A DNA stretch of 64,000 bases, taken from contig CATWID010000004.1 of NCBI GenBank assembly GCA_958350755.1, positions 20,736 through 84,735 of the forward strand. The letters run 5' to 3'. Positions 8,970 through 19,004 of this stretch are shown piece by piece (within the stretch, counting starts at the first letter, position 1; the number at the start of each line of letters is the position of its first letter). The DNA comes from an uncultured Collinsella sp. Lineage in GTDB: Bacteria; Actinomycetota; Coriobacteriia; Coriobacteriales; Coriobacteriaceae. A program made the position numbers and the translations under genes. The notes under the pieces were generated by a model, which had not been told where the DNA came from, made no database searches, and worked only from the letters and a program-made list of their open reading frames with translations.

Positions 8970-9791
8970 ATGGACGCCACCTTCAGCCGCATCAAAGCCG
9001 TGTTCTGCGATATCGACGGTACGCTGCTCACGAGCCAGCACACGGTGTCCCCACACACCGTGGCGGCGATCCGTGCCCTGCGCGAGCGCGGCGTGCTGTT
9101 TGGCCTGTGCACCGGGCGCGACGCCCACGCGACCGAGGCCATGTACAAGCTCTGGGGCATCGAAGGCCTGGTGGACGTGCTGGTGGGCTGCGGCGGCGCC
9201 GAGGTCATCGACCGTGCGCACGACATTAATGAGCTGAGCTATCCGCTGCCGGGCGAGACCATCGCGCGCATCTGCAAGCACATGGCGGGCCTGCCGGCAA
9301 CGCCCGTCTGCCCCCGAGACGGCGTGTTCTACGTGCCCGAGAGCAACGCGTGCGTCGAGCACCTGTCGCGCGTCGACGGCGTGCCCTACCAGGTGGTCGA
9401 TTTTGCCGAGTTTTTGCGCGAGCCGCAGCCCAAGGTGATGTTTACCATGGCGCCCGAGGTAATGCCGCGGGTGATTGAGCGAGCATTGACGTTTGCCGAT
9501 GATACTGTTAAGGCGGCGGCTCTGCAAACCACGCAGCGGCTCTACGAGTTCATGGATCCGCGCGTGTCCAAGACGCGCGGCCTTGTGCGCGTGGCGGAGC
9601 TCAACGACATGGAGCTCCAGAACATCTGCGTGTTTGGCGATGCGGACAATGACACCTGCATGGTGGCCGACGCCGGCGTGGGTGTGGCCATGGCAAACGG
9701 CAGCGACGCCACCCGCTCCGCCGCCGACTTTGTAACCGCCAGCAACGACAAAGACGGCATCGCGCTCTTTATCGAGGAACATTTGCTGTAG
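8970..9791 (+). CDS. Cof-type HAD-IIB phosphatase
   Basis: 273 aa, cytosolic. Start at ATG 8970 with AGAAAGG upstream. HAD motif I is DIDGTLL (D14, D16); the end carries motif IV GDADNDTCM and the run AGVGVAMANG typical of the Cof/YidA subfamily. The cap domain of type IIB lies between. These enzymes dephosphorylate sugar phosphates, flavin mononucleotide or pyridoxal phosphate; the substrate cannot be told from sequence. Monocistronic; the family B palindrome at 9805 follows the stop. Confidence 0.9.
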   Translation: MDATFSRIKAVFCDIDGTLLTSQHTVSPHTVAAIRALRERGVLFGLCTGRDAHATEAMYKLWGIEGLVDVLVGCGGAEVIDRAHDINELSYPLPGETIARICKHMAGLPATPVCPRDGVFYVPESNACVEHLSRVDGVPYQVVDFAEFLREPQPKVMFTMAPEVMPRVIERALTFADDTVKAAALQTTQRLYEFMDPRVSKTRGLVRVAELNDMELQNICVFGDADNDTCMVADAGVGVAMANGSDATRSAADFVTASNDKDGIALFIEEHLL

Positions 9792-9804
9792 CGCTGGGGC
9801 AGAA

Positions 9805-9837
9805 CCACCACAAAGGGGACAGACACCTTTGTGGTGG
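9805..9837. repeat. Family B palindrome, CCACCACAAA arms
   Basis: 33 bp, 12-bp perfect arms CCACCACAAAGG / CCTTTGTGGTGG, core GGACAGACA. 14 bp after the HAD stop. Confidence 0.85.
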
Positions 9838-10285
9838 CCTCAGGCGATTTGGGCGAATTGATGCCTAAAATCTGCGCGAAAATTCAAATCTTGTTGTCTG
9901 AACATCACGTTTCTAACTACCGATGGATTAAAGATATTCTCATCAATTTGGTAGGGTATTCCTTCTGGTTTATGACCAACCGCTCACGGTCGATTTTCGA
10001 CCGTTCACAGGATGTTTGCTCTTGAGCAAAATGTTGTGCAAATAAATTAAATGCTATTAAAAAACTGATAACTAACTAAATTACCAGTAGAAATAGATAA
10101 TAAACGAAGGCAAATCTGAACAATTGTCAATAGAATTGAGAACTCGCTACAAAACTGTCGGTTTTTGTTGCTCAGATGTTAAACAATCATTAGCATAACA
10201 TTACTAAGCGTGCGCAATTACAGGTTGCGCAGATACGTTTGATAGTGAAAGAGCAAGATCGCGGTCTCTTGGGGAGGAGACATCG
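9838..10285. other. AT-rich leader of the pilus island
   Basis: About 450 bp with no convincing gene, far richer in A/T than the surrounding DNA, with runs such as AAATAAATTAAATGC. A weak promoter candidate is TTGTCA (10124-10129) with TACAAA 18 bp on. A small hairpin GCGCAA/TTGCGC spans 10212-10230, about 55 bp before the adhesin start. The composition shift suggests that the island has a foreign origin or a large regulatory leader. Confidence 0.6.
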
Positions 10286-13200
10286 ATGAAAGCAAATTCA
10301 GACAAATCTAAGCAGAGTAATAAAGCGACGCGCCGTGTACTGGCGGGCGTTTTGTGCGGAGCCTCCATTTTGAGCCTGGTACTGTCGCTCGTCATGCCCC
10401 CGATCTCGCAGGCCATTGCCAACGATGCCCCGGCGGTTTCTGCCAAGGAAACTGTGATGGGGGGGGGGTTCCTCAACTGAGTCTACTGATGTAGAAAACA
10501 CCAACAATGGGGATACCGAAAAGCTGAATAGCGGCGAGACCGAGGGTGACGAATCCGACCCTTCAAATGGTGTTGAGCAGGGTCAGCCTGAAGGTAAGCT
10601 GCAGGCCGAAGATGGCGAGTTGTCGGATGGCAATGCCGTAATGCCGGAAGGCGGGCAGACTAAAACGGCATTCACTGAAATACGAACAGCTGACGACTTG
10701 AAAGACCTGGCGAATGCAAGCGGTGTTGCTAACTTCAAGCTTATGAATGATATTGATACCAGCGAGACAATTCAGCTCAATAATAGCGTCAGTAATATCA
10801 CACTGGACCTAAACGGCTGCAAGATTAAGCATACGAGTCAAGATCAGCCTTTGTTCAATATCACCGGTGGCGTGACACTTACAATTATGGATTCTGTGGA
10901 AGTGGGTGAACAGGTCGGCGACGGCCAGCCGCTAAATGATCAGGGACAGAATTTAACTCCAGCCAATTATGGCAAGGAAGCCACACTGTCTTACGACAAC
11001 GATGGCATTCCGACTTACCTTTCCTACTATGTGACCGAATCGTCCCCAGAAGGAACGGGCACAACCGAGTCGCTGGTAGAGCATGGTATTGATATCAAAG
11101 GCGAAGGCGATAATAAAGGTAAGGGCGCCATCGTGGCATGCGGTGGCTCTGAAGGACTGAAGCTCATCAACATCAAGGACGGCGGTCATTTCAGTCTTGA
11201 GAGCGGCGTGCTCACACAACAGAAAGGCTGCAAGGTCCGAAGCCTGGTGTACGCGGAGAGTCGCTCGACCGTCAATATGAACGGTGGTTACGTTTGTGGA
11301 GGTTTTTGTCCGAACAATGGTGCCGGCGCAGGAATATCTGTCGACAATTCGACTCTTAGCATTTCTAACGGCGTAATTGCCGGCAACCGCGCTCCTAGTG
11401 GCGGCGGTGTATATGCCAAGGGGTCTGCAGTCACAGTGGCCGGTGGCGTAATCTCCGGTAATAGCACGCTTGAATATAACGGATTTGGTGGCGGCATCAT
11501 GGCCGAATATGGCGGCAGCGTTACTGTTTCCGGCGGTTACATTACGAACAATCGCTATGCCAAATTCTGCGGTGAGGATGGCTGGGGTTGTCATGGCGGC
11601 GCTGGGCTTGCTGCCAAAGAAGGCGCCCATGTCATCATTTCCGGTGGCCAGATTACTGGCAATTATTCTGAAGAAGCCGGTGGCGGCGTTTACGTTACCG
11701 ATCAATGGCGAGGCGGTTCTCGCAAGGATATGGCATGGCTCAACATTACGGGAGGAATTATTGCCTCTAACGTGAGCTACCGATCTGAAGGTGCCGGCAT
11801 CCGAGTGGGCCAGAAGGTTGACGCGATGATAAGTGGAGCGTCAAAAGATAGCCCAGTCTACATCACTAATAACCACTGCATGTCTCGCTTTGACTGGGGC
11901 GGAGGCGGCGTCTTCGTTCAGGGCGATTCGAATACCGCATCTAATGCTGGCAGGCTCTTTGTGTACAACTCGTACATTAGCGCCAATAGAGCTGGCGGCT
12001 ACGGCGGCGGCGTTGCAGTCTGCCCTACGGGCAAGACGTTGGTAACGAACACTGAGGGCACGGCAATCTTTGGCAATTCGTCTGCCGGCGCTGAGTATGA
12101 TAACGAAGACCATAACAGTAATCCTTACAACAAAGATGACAATTCCGGCAATGAAGATATACCCCATCTTTCAGGTGGTGGTAGTGGCAAGAATCAAGAT
12201 AAAGAGGCATACAGATCGAAGGTGTTTCGCGATAGCGGTCATGCCGATTTCTTCCTCGCAGCGCATGATAACAATAAGCCGATTGCAGTTGTGACTGGTA
12301 AGATGCTTGGCGGTGGAGACGCCCGGTACTCGGGAAGCATCGAACTTAAAAAAGCTATCACCATTCCCGCCAACGGTGCTGTTGGGGTAGAAAATAGCAT
12401 CGGCCTGACCTCGGGTGTTATGTCGGGTGTTAAGGCCGGGGATGAGGCGGCGATTAATGCGCAGAATGATGCGCAGAATGAAGCGACAACTTTCATCACG
12501 GGCAACTATTCCTGGGACCATGGCGGCGGCATCATGTCGAATGGCGACTTGTACCTAGGCGTGCCTGCGGATACGTACGTCTATCCAAGCCTTAAGTTGA
12601 AGGCAACCAAGAAGTTGGACGGCCGTACGCTCGGAGATGGGGAGTTCAAGTTTACGGCTTATCGCAAGGACCCGGATACTGCGAAAGCGCCTTCTTGGAA
12701 GAATAATGTATTCGACAATGGTGGCTGCGAGTTTGTCGAATCTGCCCCGAATAACGCTGACGGCAACATCGCCTTTGACCTTAGCAATGACCTTAGCAAG
12801 CAGCTCGGTGACTTCAGCAAGAAGCCCTTAAGTGATACTGGCAAAATTACATACTCATACTATTTGGTCGAAAATGCGGGCAATATTCCCGGTATTGATT
12901 ACGATCATGCTGTATACGAGATTAACGTGACAGTCAAATACAACAAGACTGTACTTATGTCTGTTCCGATAAAGAATGATTCGAGTGCGACTAAAAATCT
13001 TAATATCTATAACTTCACGATTGATCGTGTGGACGTGACTAAGAATCCCGGGAGTTCAGCTAACTCTCCGGAGACTGTGCCAGTAGATCCTGATGCTGAC
13101 GGCTATTATTCGATTGTCAACCCCGATGGACCAAAGACCTTCACCAACACGTACACTCCGTACACCTCCAGCGGCTCTTGGACTCCCAAGGCGACTAAGG

Positions 13201-13781
13201 TCGTTGAGGGTGGCGAGATGAAGGAGTTTACGCTTCAACTTGCAACTGACAGCGAGTTTAAGACTATCGTTAGCAGCAAGTCCACCACTGCTGGTGGCGA
13301 CAATCCTCTGACCCTGGGCTTCGACCCGATTGAGTACAAACTCGAACAACTCGACAAACTCGAGACTGACCCAACGGGTCGCGGTGCAAGCAAAACCTTT
13401 ACTTATTACGTTCGCGAACAGCAGCCGACCACGCCGTTTACGAACTACAAGTACGACAAGTCGGTCTATCGATTTGATGTCACGATGACGGACCAAAAAG
13501 GCGGAAAAATTGAGCCCACGGAAGTAACCTACACCAAGATTAAGGACGTCGACGGCGAGGATATTGCCGAAAAGGAACAGGTCCCCGTCAACTTCGACAG
13601 TGCGAATCCCGAGGAGCGCGGCCCCACCTTCACCAACACCTACTCCACCTCTTTGCCCCTTTCTGGTATGTCGGGCGTCACTCTGACGTACCTTGCCGGC
13701 GCGGCGGTGCTTTGCGCTGCTGCGGCCTGGATGCACATTCGTCGCAAGGCGAATGCGAAGGGAGGTGAGCGTCGTGAATAA
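10286..13781 (+). CDS. Sortase-anchored tip adhesin, frame-shifted at a poly-G tract (OFF state)
   Basis: Surface protein of the pilus locus, broken in this sequence. ATG 10286 with GGGGAGGAG upstream opens a signal peptide (Ser/Lys-rich start, hydrophobic core, cleavage near SQAIAND), but after ten G residues (10459-10468) it hits TGA at 10478. Reading resumes in another frame, open from the tract itself to 13781. Nine G (or twelve) would join them into a protein of about 1164 aa. Its parts would be an acidic linker, a Gly-rich parallel beta-helix (about 285-600; repeats like SGGxIxxN and GGGVY), two FctA/Spy0128-type isopeptide domains (about 765-960 and 962-1114), and sorting signal LPLSG (1123-1127), hydrophobic span and basic tail. 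The stop overlaps the next start by 8 nt. A sequencing error in the homopolymer is the alternative. Confidence 0.88.
10459..10468 (+). repeat. Homopolymeric G10 tract, candidate phase-variation switch
   Basis: Ten consecutive G just after the signal peptide codons. Loss of one G restores a single open frame with the 3.3-kb downstream coding region; the present length truncates the product at 64 residues. Position early in a surface protein gene is classic for slipped-strand mispairing. Confidence 0.8.
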
Positions 13782-15441
13782 GAAAGTTTGCTCCTTCCCG
13801 ATCTTGTTTGCGCTGCTTGCCCTCCTGATCGGCATCTGCGCGGTTGTGTTCCCCGCATCCGCGCAGGCCGCGCCGAGTACGACCGGATCCATCACGGTGG
13901 GCGGTACCGTGGCGCGCAGCTACAACGCCTACCAGATCTTTAGCGCCAACGTCATCGATGACGACAACGATGCCAAAATCGCCACCGACCTTGTCTGGGC
14001 AAGCGACGCCGTGCGCGACGCCGTGCTGCCTGTGCTGCATAGCGCCGGTATGCCCAATTCCCAGGCCACCGCGCAGGAAGCTGCCGAGCGGCTCAACACC
14101 GATTCCCACCTTACGAGCGCGCTGAGCGCACAGCTCGCTCGTTCCCTCCGGAGCTCTGGCGCCGTGTCCGTGGCCCTCAACGCGGGCACGGCGGCCGAGC
14201 TGCCCTGTGGCTACTGGCTCATCGTCGCCGACGACGACGCCATCTCCCAGAACGAGGCCGGCACCGCGCCGGTCATGGTTCTGGTCGGCGGCAGCGCCGT
14301 CACCGTCAAGCCCAAGGCCGCCACTCCCAAGGTGGCCAAGCACGTGCTGGAGGACAGCACCGCCGCCTGGGGCAAGGCCGCCGACGCCACGGTCGGCGAC
14401 GACCTGTACTGGCGCCTCTCGGCTACGATTCCCGCGGGCCTTGCCGCCTACGACACCTACGCGGTGCAGTTCGTCGACACCATGAGCGCGGGGCTCGACC
14501 CCTCCAAGGTCGCCGCGAGCATGCACGTGTACGTGGCTGCCGGGGCGGACGGCGGCTTCGATGCCGTCTCGACCGGCAAGGACGGGCGCGCCGGTACCGA
14601 GCCCGCACAGGGCTGGACCGACATCACGGCGTCTTGCACCACCAAGGTGGCCGCGGACGGGACCTTCACCGTGCGCACCGGCGACCTGATCGCCGTGCTC
14701 AGCGGGGCCGACGCTTTCACTGCGGGCGCCCGCGTGGTCGCCGTGTACAATGCGCCGCTCGCCGCCGGCTGCAACCACGGCATCGCGAAGGGCAATCCCA
14801 ACGAGGTCTACCTGCGCTACCCGCGCTCTCCCTTTGCCGACCAGTCCGGCGACGCCGGCTTCACCCGCACGCCGAGCGACGATGCGACTGTCTACACCTG
14901 GGATCTCGCGCTGACCAAGCGCAGCAGCAACGGCGACAAGCCGCTGCCCGGGGCGGTCCTGAGCATCACCGACGACCGCGGTCGCACGCTGGCAGCCGAT
15001 GGCACGTGGGATGCGGAGGGCAAGGCTACCGTCACCACAGGCGAGGACGGCCGCGTGACCGTCTCGGGCGTGGACTCGGGCAAGCTGGAGGTCCGCGAGC
15101 TCAAGGCGCCCAAGGGCTACACCGCCTTTGAGGGTACGCGCTCCGTGACGGTCAAGGCCGAGGGCCTGGACGTCGACCAGGTGGCCGCCGCCAAGCCCAA
15201 GCTCACCATTACGGCCGAGTCGCCCCTGCGCGCCGACAGCGCGGACGGGTCGACGGGCAGCCTGGAGGCGTCGCTCATCAACACGCCCGCCGGCACGCCC
15301 CCTAGCATCTTCACCGGAGGCTTTATGCCCTCGACTGGCGATATGGCAATGTACGCCGTGGCCGCCGCAGCGGTCGCTGGAGCTGCGCTCATCGTGGTCG
15401 CGCTCCTGGTCAAGCGGGGAGGTGGCAGCCATAAAGAGTAG
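13774..15441 (+). CDS. Minor/ancillary pilin with SpaA (CnaB) domain
   Basis: 555 aa. GTG at 13774 chosen for the GGAGGTGA 5 nt upstream and the overlap with the adhesin stop. Signal peptide 1-33 (MNKK, hydrophobic run, ASAQAA). The N-terminal domain contains SYNAYQIFSANV, matching YKAYQIFEADV in the backbone pilin, so the two are homologous. A SpaA/CnaB domain (about 378-475) ends in LEVRELKAPKGY, whose Glu is the usual isopeptide helper. The sorting motif is MPSTG (518-522), a variant of LPXTG, then a membrane span and basic tail. Its GC content is clearly higher than both neighbouring pilin genes, pointing to a mosaic locus. Likely the base or minor subunit. Confidence 0.88.
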   Translation: MNKKVCSFPILFALLALLIGICAVVFPASAQAAPSTTGSITVGGTVARSYNAYQIFSANVIDDDNDAKIATDLVWASDAVRDAVLPVLHSAGMPNSQATAQEAAERLNTDSHLTSALSAQLARSLRSSGAVSVALNAGTAAELPCGYWLIVADDDAISQNEAGTAPVMVLVGGSAVTVKPKAATPKVAKHVLEDSTAAWGKAADATVGDDLYWRLSATIPAGLAAYDTYAVQFVDTMSAGLDPSKVAASMHVYVAAGADGGFDAVSTGKDGRAGTEPAQGWTDITASCTTKVAADGTFTVRTGDLIAVLSGADAFTAGARVVAVYNAPLAAGCNHGIAKGNPNEVYLRYPRSPFADQSGDAGFTRTPSDDATVYTWDLALTKRSSNGDKPLPGAVLSITDDRGRTLAADGTWDAEGKATVTTGEDGRVTVSGVDSGKLEVRELKAPKGYTAFEGTRSVTVKAEGLDVDQVAAAKPKLTITAESPLRADSADGSTGSLEASLINTPAGTPPSIFTGGFMPSTGDMAMYAVAAAAVAGAALIVVALLVKRGGGSHKE

Positions 15442-15549
15442 CTGGCAGCCCCACCGAGAGCGGGGCGAGACGTAGCGAAGCAGATGCTAAGACACAGACA
15501 GATGATGACCGATTGGATGAGGACCAACCGGAAAACGGAGGAAAAGAAG

Positions 15550-17289
15550 ATGAGCATGAACAAGAACATCGCACGCCTGGCAGTAACGGCAGGCCTCACG
15601 GCAGCGCTGAGCTTCGGCGGAGTTATGGCCCCGGTGACCATGGCGTTTGCAGCTGAGGGTGCCACGGCTACGGCTAATAGCATCAAGATCAATAAGAATG
15701 CTGAGAATGGCGATGTGACGTACAAGGCCTACCAAATTTTCGAGGCTGATGTCGTGGATGGGGAAGGCAACTCCGATAAAGTCGTTTCCAATGTCGACTG
15801 GGCCGCAAATCTTAAGAATAATGAGCCGGCGAAGAATGCAATCATCACTGCTATCCAGGGCGCAACGAATGGCAATAGCCTTCCTGCAAATCCTTCCGCT
15901 CAGAACATTGCCGACTGGTTGAGCGATAGAAATAACGTGAACACTTCTGCCAGCACGCGTCTTGACAAGGATCACGTCCTTAACAAGATAGCTAAAGCTA
16001 TCATCGACAATAACATTACTCAAACCGGCACCTCATTCAAGGCGGGCGAGACTTTTAATGCTACGAGCACTGGCTACTTTCTTTTCGTGACTGATAAAAG
16101 CTCGCTGGGTACTCCCCAGAATGCTAAGGCGAATACCGGCACTTCGCCGATTTTCGCTGTTGTTGGTGGTAAGGGCGTGGCTGTCACCGAAAAGACCAGC
16201 ATTCCTACCGTCGATAAGCAGATTCTCGATGACACTAAGGGCAAGACGGCCGATAACGCTACAACGGATGACTGGAAGAACGTGGGCGACGCCTGGATTG
16301 GGCAGGTAATCGACTACAAGTTGACTGGTACTGTTGCGGCCAATATTGCCACGTATACTAAGTACCAGTATGAGTTCCAGGACCATCTCTCTGTTGGACT
16401 GAAGGCAGATCAGAGCTCTATTGTTGTTGCTATCAACGGCAAAAAGATTGACGCATCTGGCAATTACACTGTGACGGTTACGGATACTACGGACGGCTCA
16501 AACAATAAGACAGGTCAAGATTTGAAGGTCTCCTTCGAGGATCTCAAGGCTGCTGCAAATTCCGTGGGTGAGACTCTTGATGGAACCTCCAAGGTCGTTG
16601 TGACCTATCGGGCTCAGCTCACCAGCGATGCCGAATACACGGCTGCCGGTAACACCAACAAGGTCAAACTTGTCTATTCCAACGATCCTATGTCGCCTAA
16701 GGGTACCGGCACTTCCGAATCAAAGGAAGTCACCGACTATGTCTTCGGCTTCAATATCACTAAGACCGATCCGAATGATTCGAGTGCAAATCTCGTTGCT
16801 GGCTTTAAGGTCAAAATGATCAAGGAAGGGGCGACTAAAGAAGTCGCTAAATGGCTGAAGCAAGACGGCAGCTTCACCGATGACGAGAACAAAGCTTATA
16901 CGTTTGAAACCACCGGAACGAATAACACGGTCTCTATTCCTGGCCTTGTTGCAGGCACATATCTGATTTCTGAGAGCAAGACGCCTGCAGGCTACAACAC
17001 CATCGCAGACTTCGAAATTACGGTGACGCCTACGTACGATCCGACAACCGGTAAACTGACGAATCTCAAGGTAACTGACACCTCTGATATGGTTACCACT
17101 GATCTCGATAAAAAAGTTGATTCGACCGAGATCCCCGTCACCATCCAGAACAAAAAGGGCTCTGGTCTCCCGCTGACCGGCCTCAACGGCGTGACGTTCA
17201 CTTGGATCGCTGGTGGCGCGGTGCTGTGCATCGGCGTGGCGCACCTCATCCGCGGCCGTAAGCAGGCTGAGGAGTCCGAGCAGGAGTAA
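15550..17289 (+). CDS. Backbone (major) pilin, LPXTG-anchored
   Basis: 579 aa; ATG 15550 follows GGAGGAAAA. Signal peptide ends near AFAAEG (residue 35). The N-domain starts with YKAYQIFEADV. The stretch IPTVDKQILDD (about 220-230) resembles the pilin-motif region whose Lys is joined by sortase. An isopeptide-forming D2 domain follows (about 240-390). A CnaB domain (about 395-500) carries the E-box YLISESKTPAGY. The sorting signal is LPLTG (540-544), then a hydrophobic helix and RGRKQAEESEQE. The domain plan matches class C sortase-polymerised backbone pilins (SpaA/FimA). Lower GC than the preceding gene. A terminator follows. Confidence 0.92.
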   Translation: MSMNKNIARLAVTAGLTAALSFGGVMAPVTMAFAAEGATATANSIKINKNAENGDVTYKAYQIFEADVVDGEGNSDKVVSNVDWAANLKNNEPAKNAIITAIQGATNGNSLPANPSAQNIADWLSDRNNVNTSASTRLDKDHVLNKIAKAIIDNNITQTGTSFKAGETFNATSTGYFLFVTDKSSLGTPQNAKANTGTSPIFAVVGGKGVAVTEKTSIPTVDKQILDDTKGKTADNATTDDWKNVGDAWIGQVIDYKLTGTVAANIATYTKYQYEFQDHLSVGLKADQSSIVVAINGKKIDASGNYTVTVTDTTDGSNNKTGQDLKVSFEDLKAAANSVGETLDGTSKVVVTYRAQLTSDAEYTAAGNTNKVKLVYSNDPMSPKGTGTSESKEVTDYVFGFNITKTDPNDSSANLVAGFKVKMIKEGATKEVAKWLKQDGSFTDDENKAYTFETTGTNNTVSIPGLVAGTYLISESKTPAGYNTIADFEITVTPTYDPTTGKLTNLKVTDTSDMVTTDLDKKVDSTEIPVTIQNKKGSGLPLTGLNGVTFTWIAGGAVLCIGVAHLIRGRKQAEESEQE

Positions 17290-17389
17290 CGCTCGCTTAC
17301 CCATCCCTTTGGCAGGTGGGATGTGATGGCCATGAGACTTGCGGACACTTTTCTCGTCCATCCACGTTCTTGCTTTGCCATTCTCTTTT

Positions 17390-17427
17390 CGGGGCAGACT
17401 CCGCACTGGAGTCTGCCCCGTTCTTTT
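17390..17427 (+). terminator. Terminator of the pilin operon
   Basis: 13-bp perfect stem CGGGGCAGACTCC / GGAGTCTGCCCCG, 5-nt loop, then TTCTTTTT, 100 bp after the backbone pilin stop. It separates the pilin genes from the sortase. The remaining 300 bp of this gap show nothing else. Confidence 0.9.
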
Positions 17428-17594
17428 TGGGATAACGCAGCCAGGCTCCATTGCCCGATGGATCAAGCGTATGAATATCGAACAGATGTTTGCAATTATT
17501 GCGTTTACCAGCTGTGGGTCATGCACTCGCAGTAAAATGGCCTTGCGACGCATCCCGTGCGCGGGCGGCCGACGACTCGATCGGAGGTCCCCAA

Positions 17595-17747
17595 ATGCTG
17601 AAATTCCTTAACGCGCTCGCCGCCCTCGCGGCGGTGGGCACGTTCGTCATCGCGTTTCTTGACTCGTATGAGGTTCGGTTTAAGGTCCGTAGGCGCACGC
17701 GCGGTGCGGACGGTAGAAGGCATTTGCGCCGTAACAAGCGCAAATAA
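17595..17747 (+). CDS. Small membrane protein, 50 aa
   Basis: ATG 17595 with CGGAGG 7 nt upstream. Hydrophobic helix at residues 4-22 (FLNALAALAAVGTFVIAFLD) followed by a strongly basic tail (KVRRRTRG to RRNKRK). Family unknown. It lies between the backbone pilin and the sortase with its own terminator 2 bp after the stop, so it is transcribed separately; a link to pilus assembly is only by position. Confidence 0.6.
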   Translation: MLKFLNALAALAAVGTFVIAFLDSYEVRFKVRRRTRGADGRRHLRRNKRK

Positions 17748-17748
17748 G

Positions 17749-17777
17749 AATGCCCGGGGTTAGAGGCCCGGGCATTT
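17749..17777 (+). terminator. Terminator of the 50-aa membrane protein
   Basis: 10-bp stem AATGCCCGGG / CCCGGGCATT directly after the stop codon, followed by a short T-run. Confidence 0.75.
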
Positions 17778-17885
17778 AACAACGTCGGAAACTGGTCGCC
17801 CGCGCTCCTAAGTACTTACGCGGGGTGCGTCGTTTCCTGTAGCTATTGTATCCCGAATCGCCCCGCCGATTCGGGACATTTTTAA
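17778..17885 (+). ncRNA. Possible structured RNA ending in an intrinsic terminator
   Basis: No gene fits here, yet a strong terminator stem TCCCGAATCG / CGATTCGGGA (17851-17876) with CATTTTT closes the stretch. Upstream, GGAAAC and GTTTCC (about 17785 and 17832) can pair around GC-rich segments. This could be a small RNA or a second terminator after the small gene. No family recognised. Confidence 0.35.
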
Positions 17886-18007
17886 AACGCAAATGTGGGC
17901 CCATACTTGCGCTGCGCAATGCTGCCAGGCTGCGTTGTCCGGCGCGGAAGCTCGCTAATCGGCTATTATTTGTTTAGACAACTTGAGCTGTAGAGGAGTG
18001 ACCGGCG

Positions 18008-18946
18008 ATGGTGCAGGGCGCCAAACATATGAAGAGCAATAAGGCCGCGGCCAACGGCGGCTCAAGCCCTCAGCCCAAACCTCAACCAAAACCTAAGCGC
18101 CGTCGCAAGCGACTGCCGCGCTGGGCCGACCGGCTCATCACCATCGTCATAATCCTTATTGGCGTGGGCCTTATGACCTGGCCGTGGATCTTGGACCGGC
18201 TCGAGGCCTCGGGCGTGTTTAACCAGATCAGTACCGTGTCCAGCACCGTGGACGCGCTGTCTGCCGAGGAGCGCGAGCACATCCTGCTCCAGGCTCGCTC
18301 CTTTAACGAGCAGCTGGCGGGCGAGGCCACCGAGCTCCCCGCCGACCAGATTGAGCCCTACGCCCAGCAGCTCATCTTTGACCGCGACCCCATGATGAGC
18401 TGGGTCGAGATCCCCTCCATCGACGTGAGCATGCCCATCTACCACGGCACGAGCGAAGAAGTCCTCATGGCGGGCGTCGGCCACCTGGAGGGCACGAGCC
18501 TGCCGGTAGGCGGCACCTCGACGCATTGCGTGCTCACCGCGCACTCGGGCATGCGCAACCTGAGCATGTTCGACGACATCCACTCGCTGGAGCCCGGCGA
18601 CCTGGTGCTGCTGCACACCATGAACAAGACGCTCGCCTACAAGATGGTGGACTCCGAGGTCGTGCTGCCCGAGGAGATGGAGTCGCTGACTATCGAGCCC
18701 GGCGCCGACAAGGTGACACTCGTCACCTGCACGCCCTACGGCGTGAACGACCATCGCCTTCTGGTGCATTGCGTGCGCACCAAGTACAACAAGAAGGACG
18801 TCGACAAGCAAAAGTCGCTGGCCGGCCGCCACTGGGGCAAGCGCGAGTTTGCCGTGCTCATCGTGGTCGTGGCCATTGTGTTGTTGCTGCTGGACATTGT
18901 GGTCCACGCGGTCCGCAAGCGCCGCAAGGCCAAGGCCTCAGCATAA
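18008..18946 (+). CDS. Class C (pilin-polymerising) sortase
   Basis: 312-aa membrane transpeptidase joining pilin subunits and probably adding the adhesin. AGAGGAG precedes ATG 18008; ATG 18029 is an alternative. Lys/Arg/Pro-rich cytoplasmic N-terminus, TM helix about 41-60. The catalytic His is H179 (LTAHSGM), the Cys is C241 in TLVTC (237-241) followed by TPYG, and the Arg is R250 (NDHRLLVHCVR). A second TM helix lies at about 278-300 with a basic tail. The two-TM plan and the TLVTCTPYG signature are typical of class C. It sits 0.7 kb after the pilins with separate transcription. Confidence 0.93.
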   Translation: MVQGAKHMKSNKAAANGGSSPQPKPQPKPKRRRKRLPRWADRLITIVIILIGVGLMTWPWILDRLEASGVFNQISTVSSTVDALSAEEREHILLQARSFNEQLAGEATELPADQIEPYAQQLIFDRDPMMSWVEIPSIDVSMPIYHGTSEEVLMAGVGHLEGTSLPVGGTSTHCVLTAHSGMRNLSMFDDIHSLEPGDLVLLHTMNKTLAYKMVDSEVVLPEEMESLTIEPGADKVTLVTCTPYGVNDHRLLVHCVRTKYNKKDVDKQKSLAGRHWGKREFAVLIVVVAIVLLLLDIVVHAVRKRRKAKASA

Positions 18947-18960
18947 GACATTCTCCAGAA

Positions 18961-18993
18961 CCACCACATAGGGGACAGGCACCTTTGTGGTGG
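18961..18993. repeat. Family B palindrome, CCACCACAAA arms
   Basis: 33 bp; one arm mismatch (CCACCACATAGG), core GGACAGGCA. 14 bp after the sortase stop and 11 bp before a family A copy. Confidence 0.85.
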
Positions 18994-19004
18994 TCGGGGC
19001 TTCC

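Noticed and set aside
9831..10025. 64-codon open frame in the AT-rich leader
   Set aside because: Overlaps the family B palindrome, has no ribosome site and its protein has no family pattern.
10478..10480. Adhesin as an ordinary dead pseudogene
   Set aside because: Only one lesion is seen, exactly in a homopolymer after the signal peptide, while the other 3.3 kb is open with intact sorting signal. A switch or a sequencing slip fits better.
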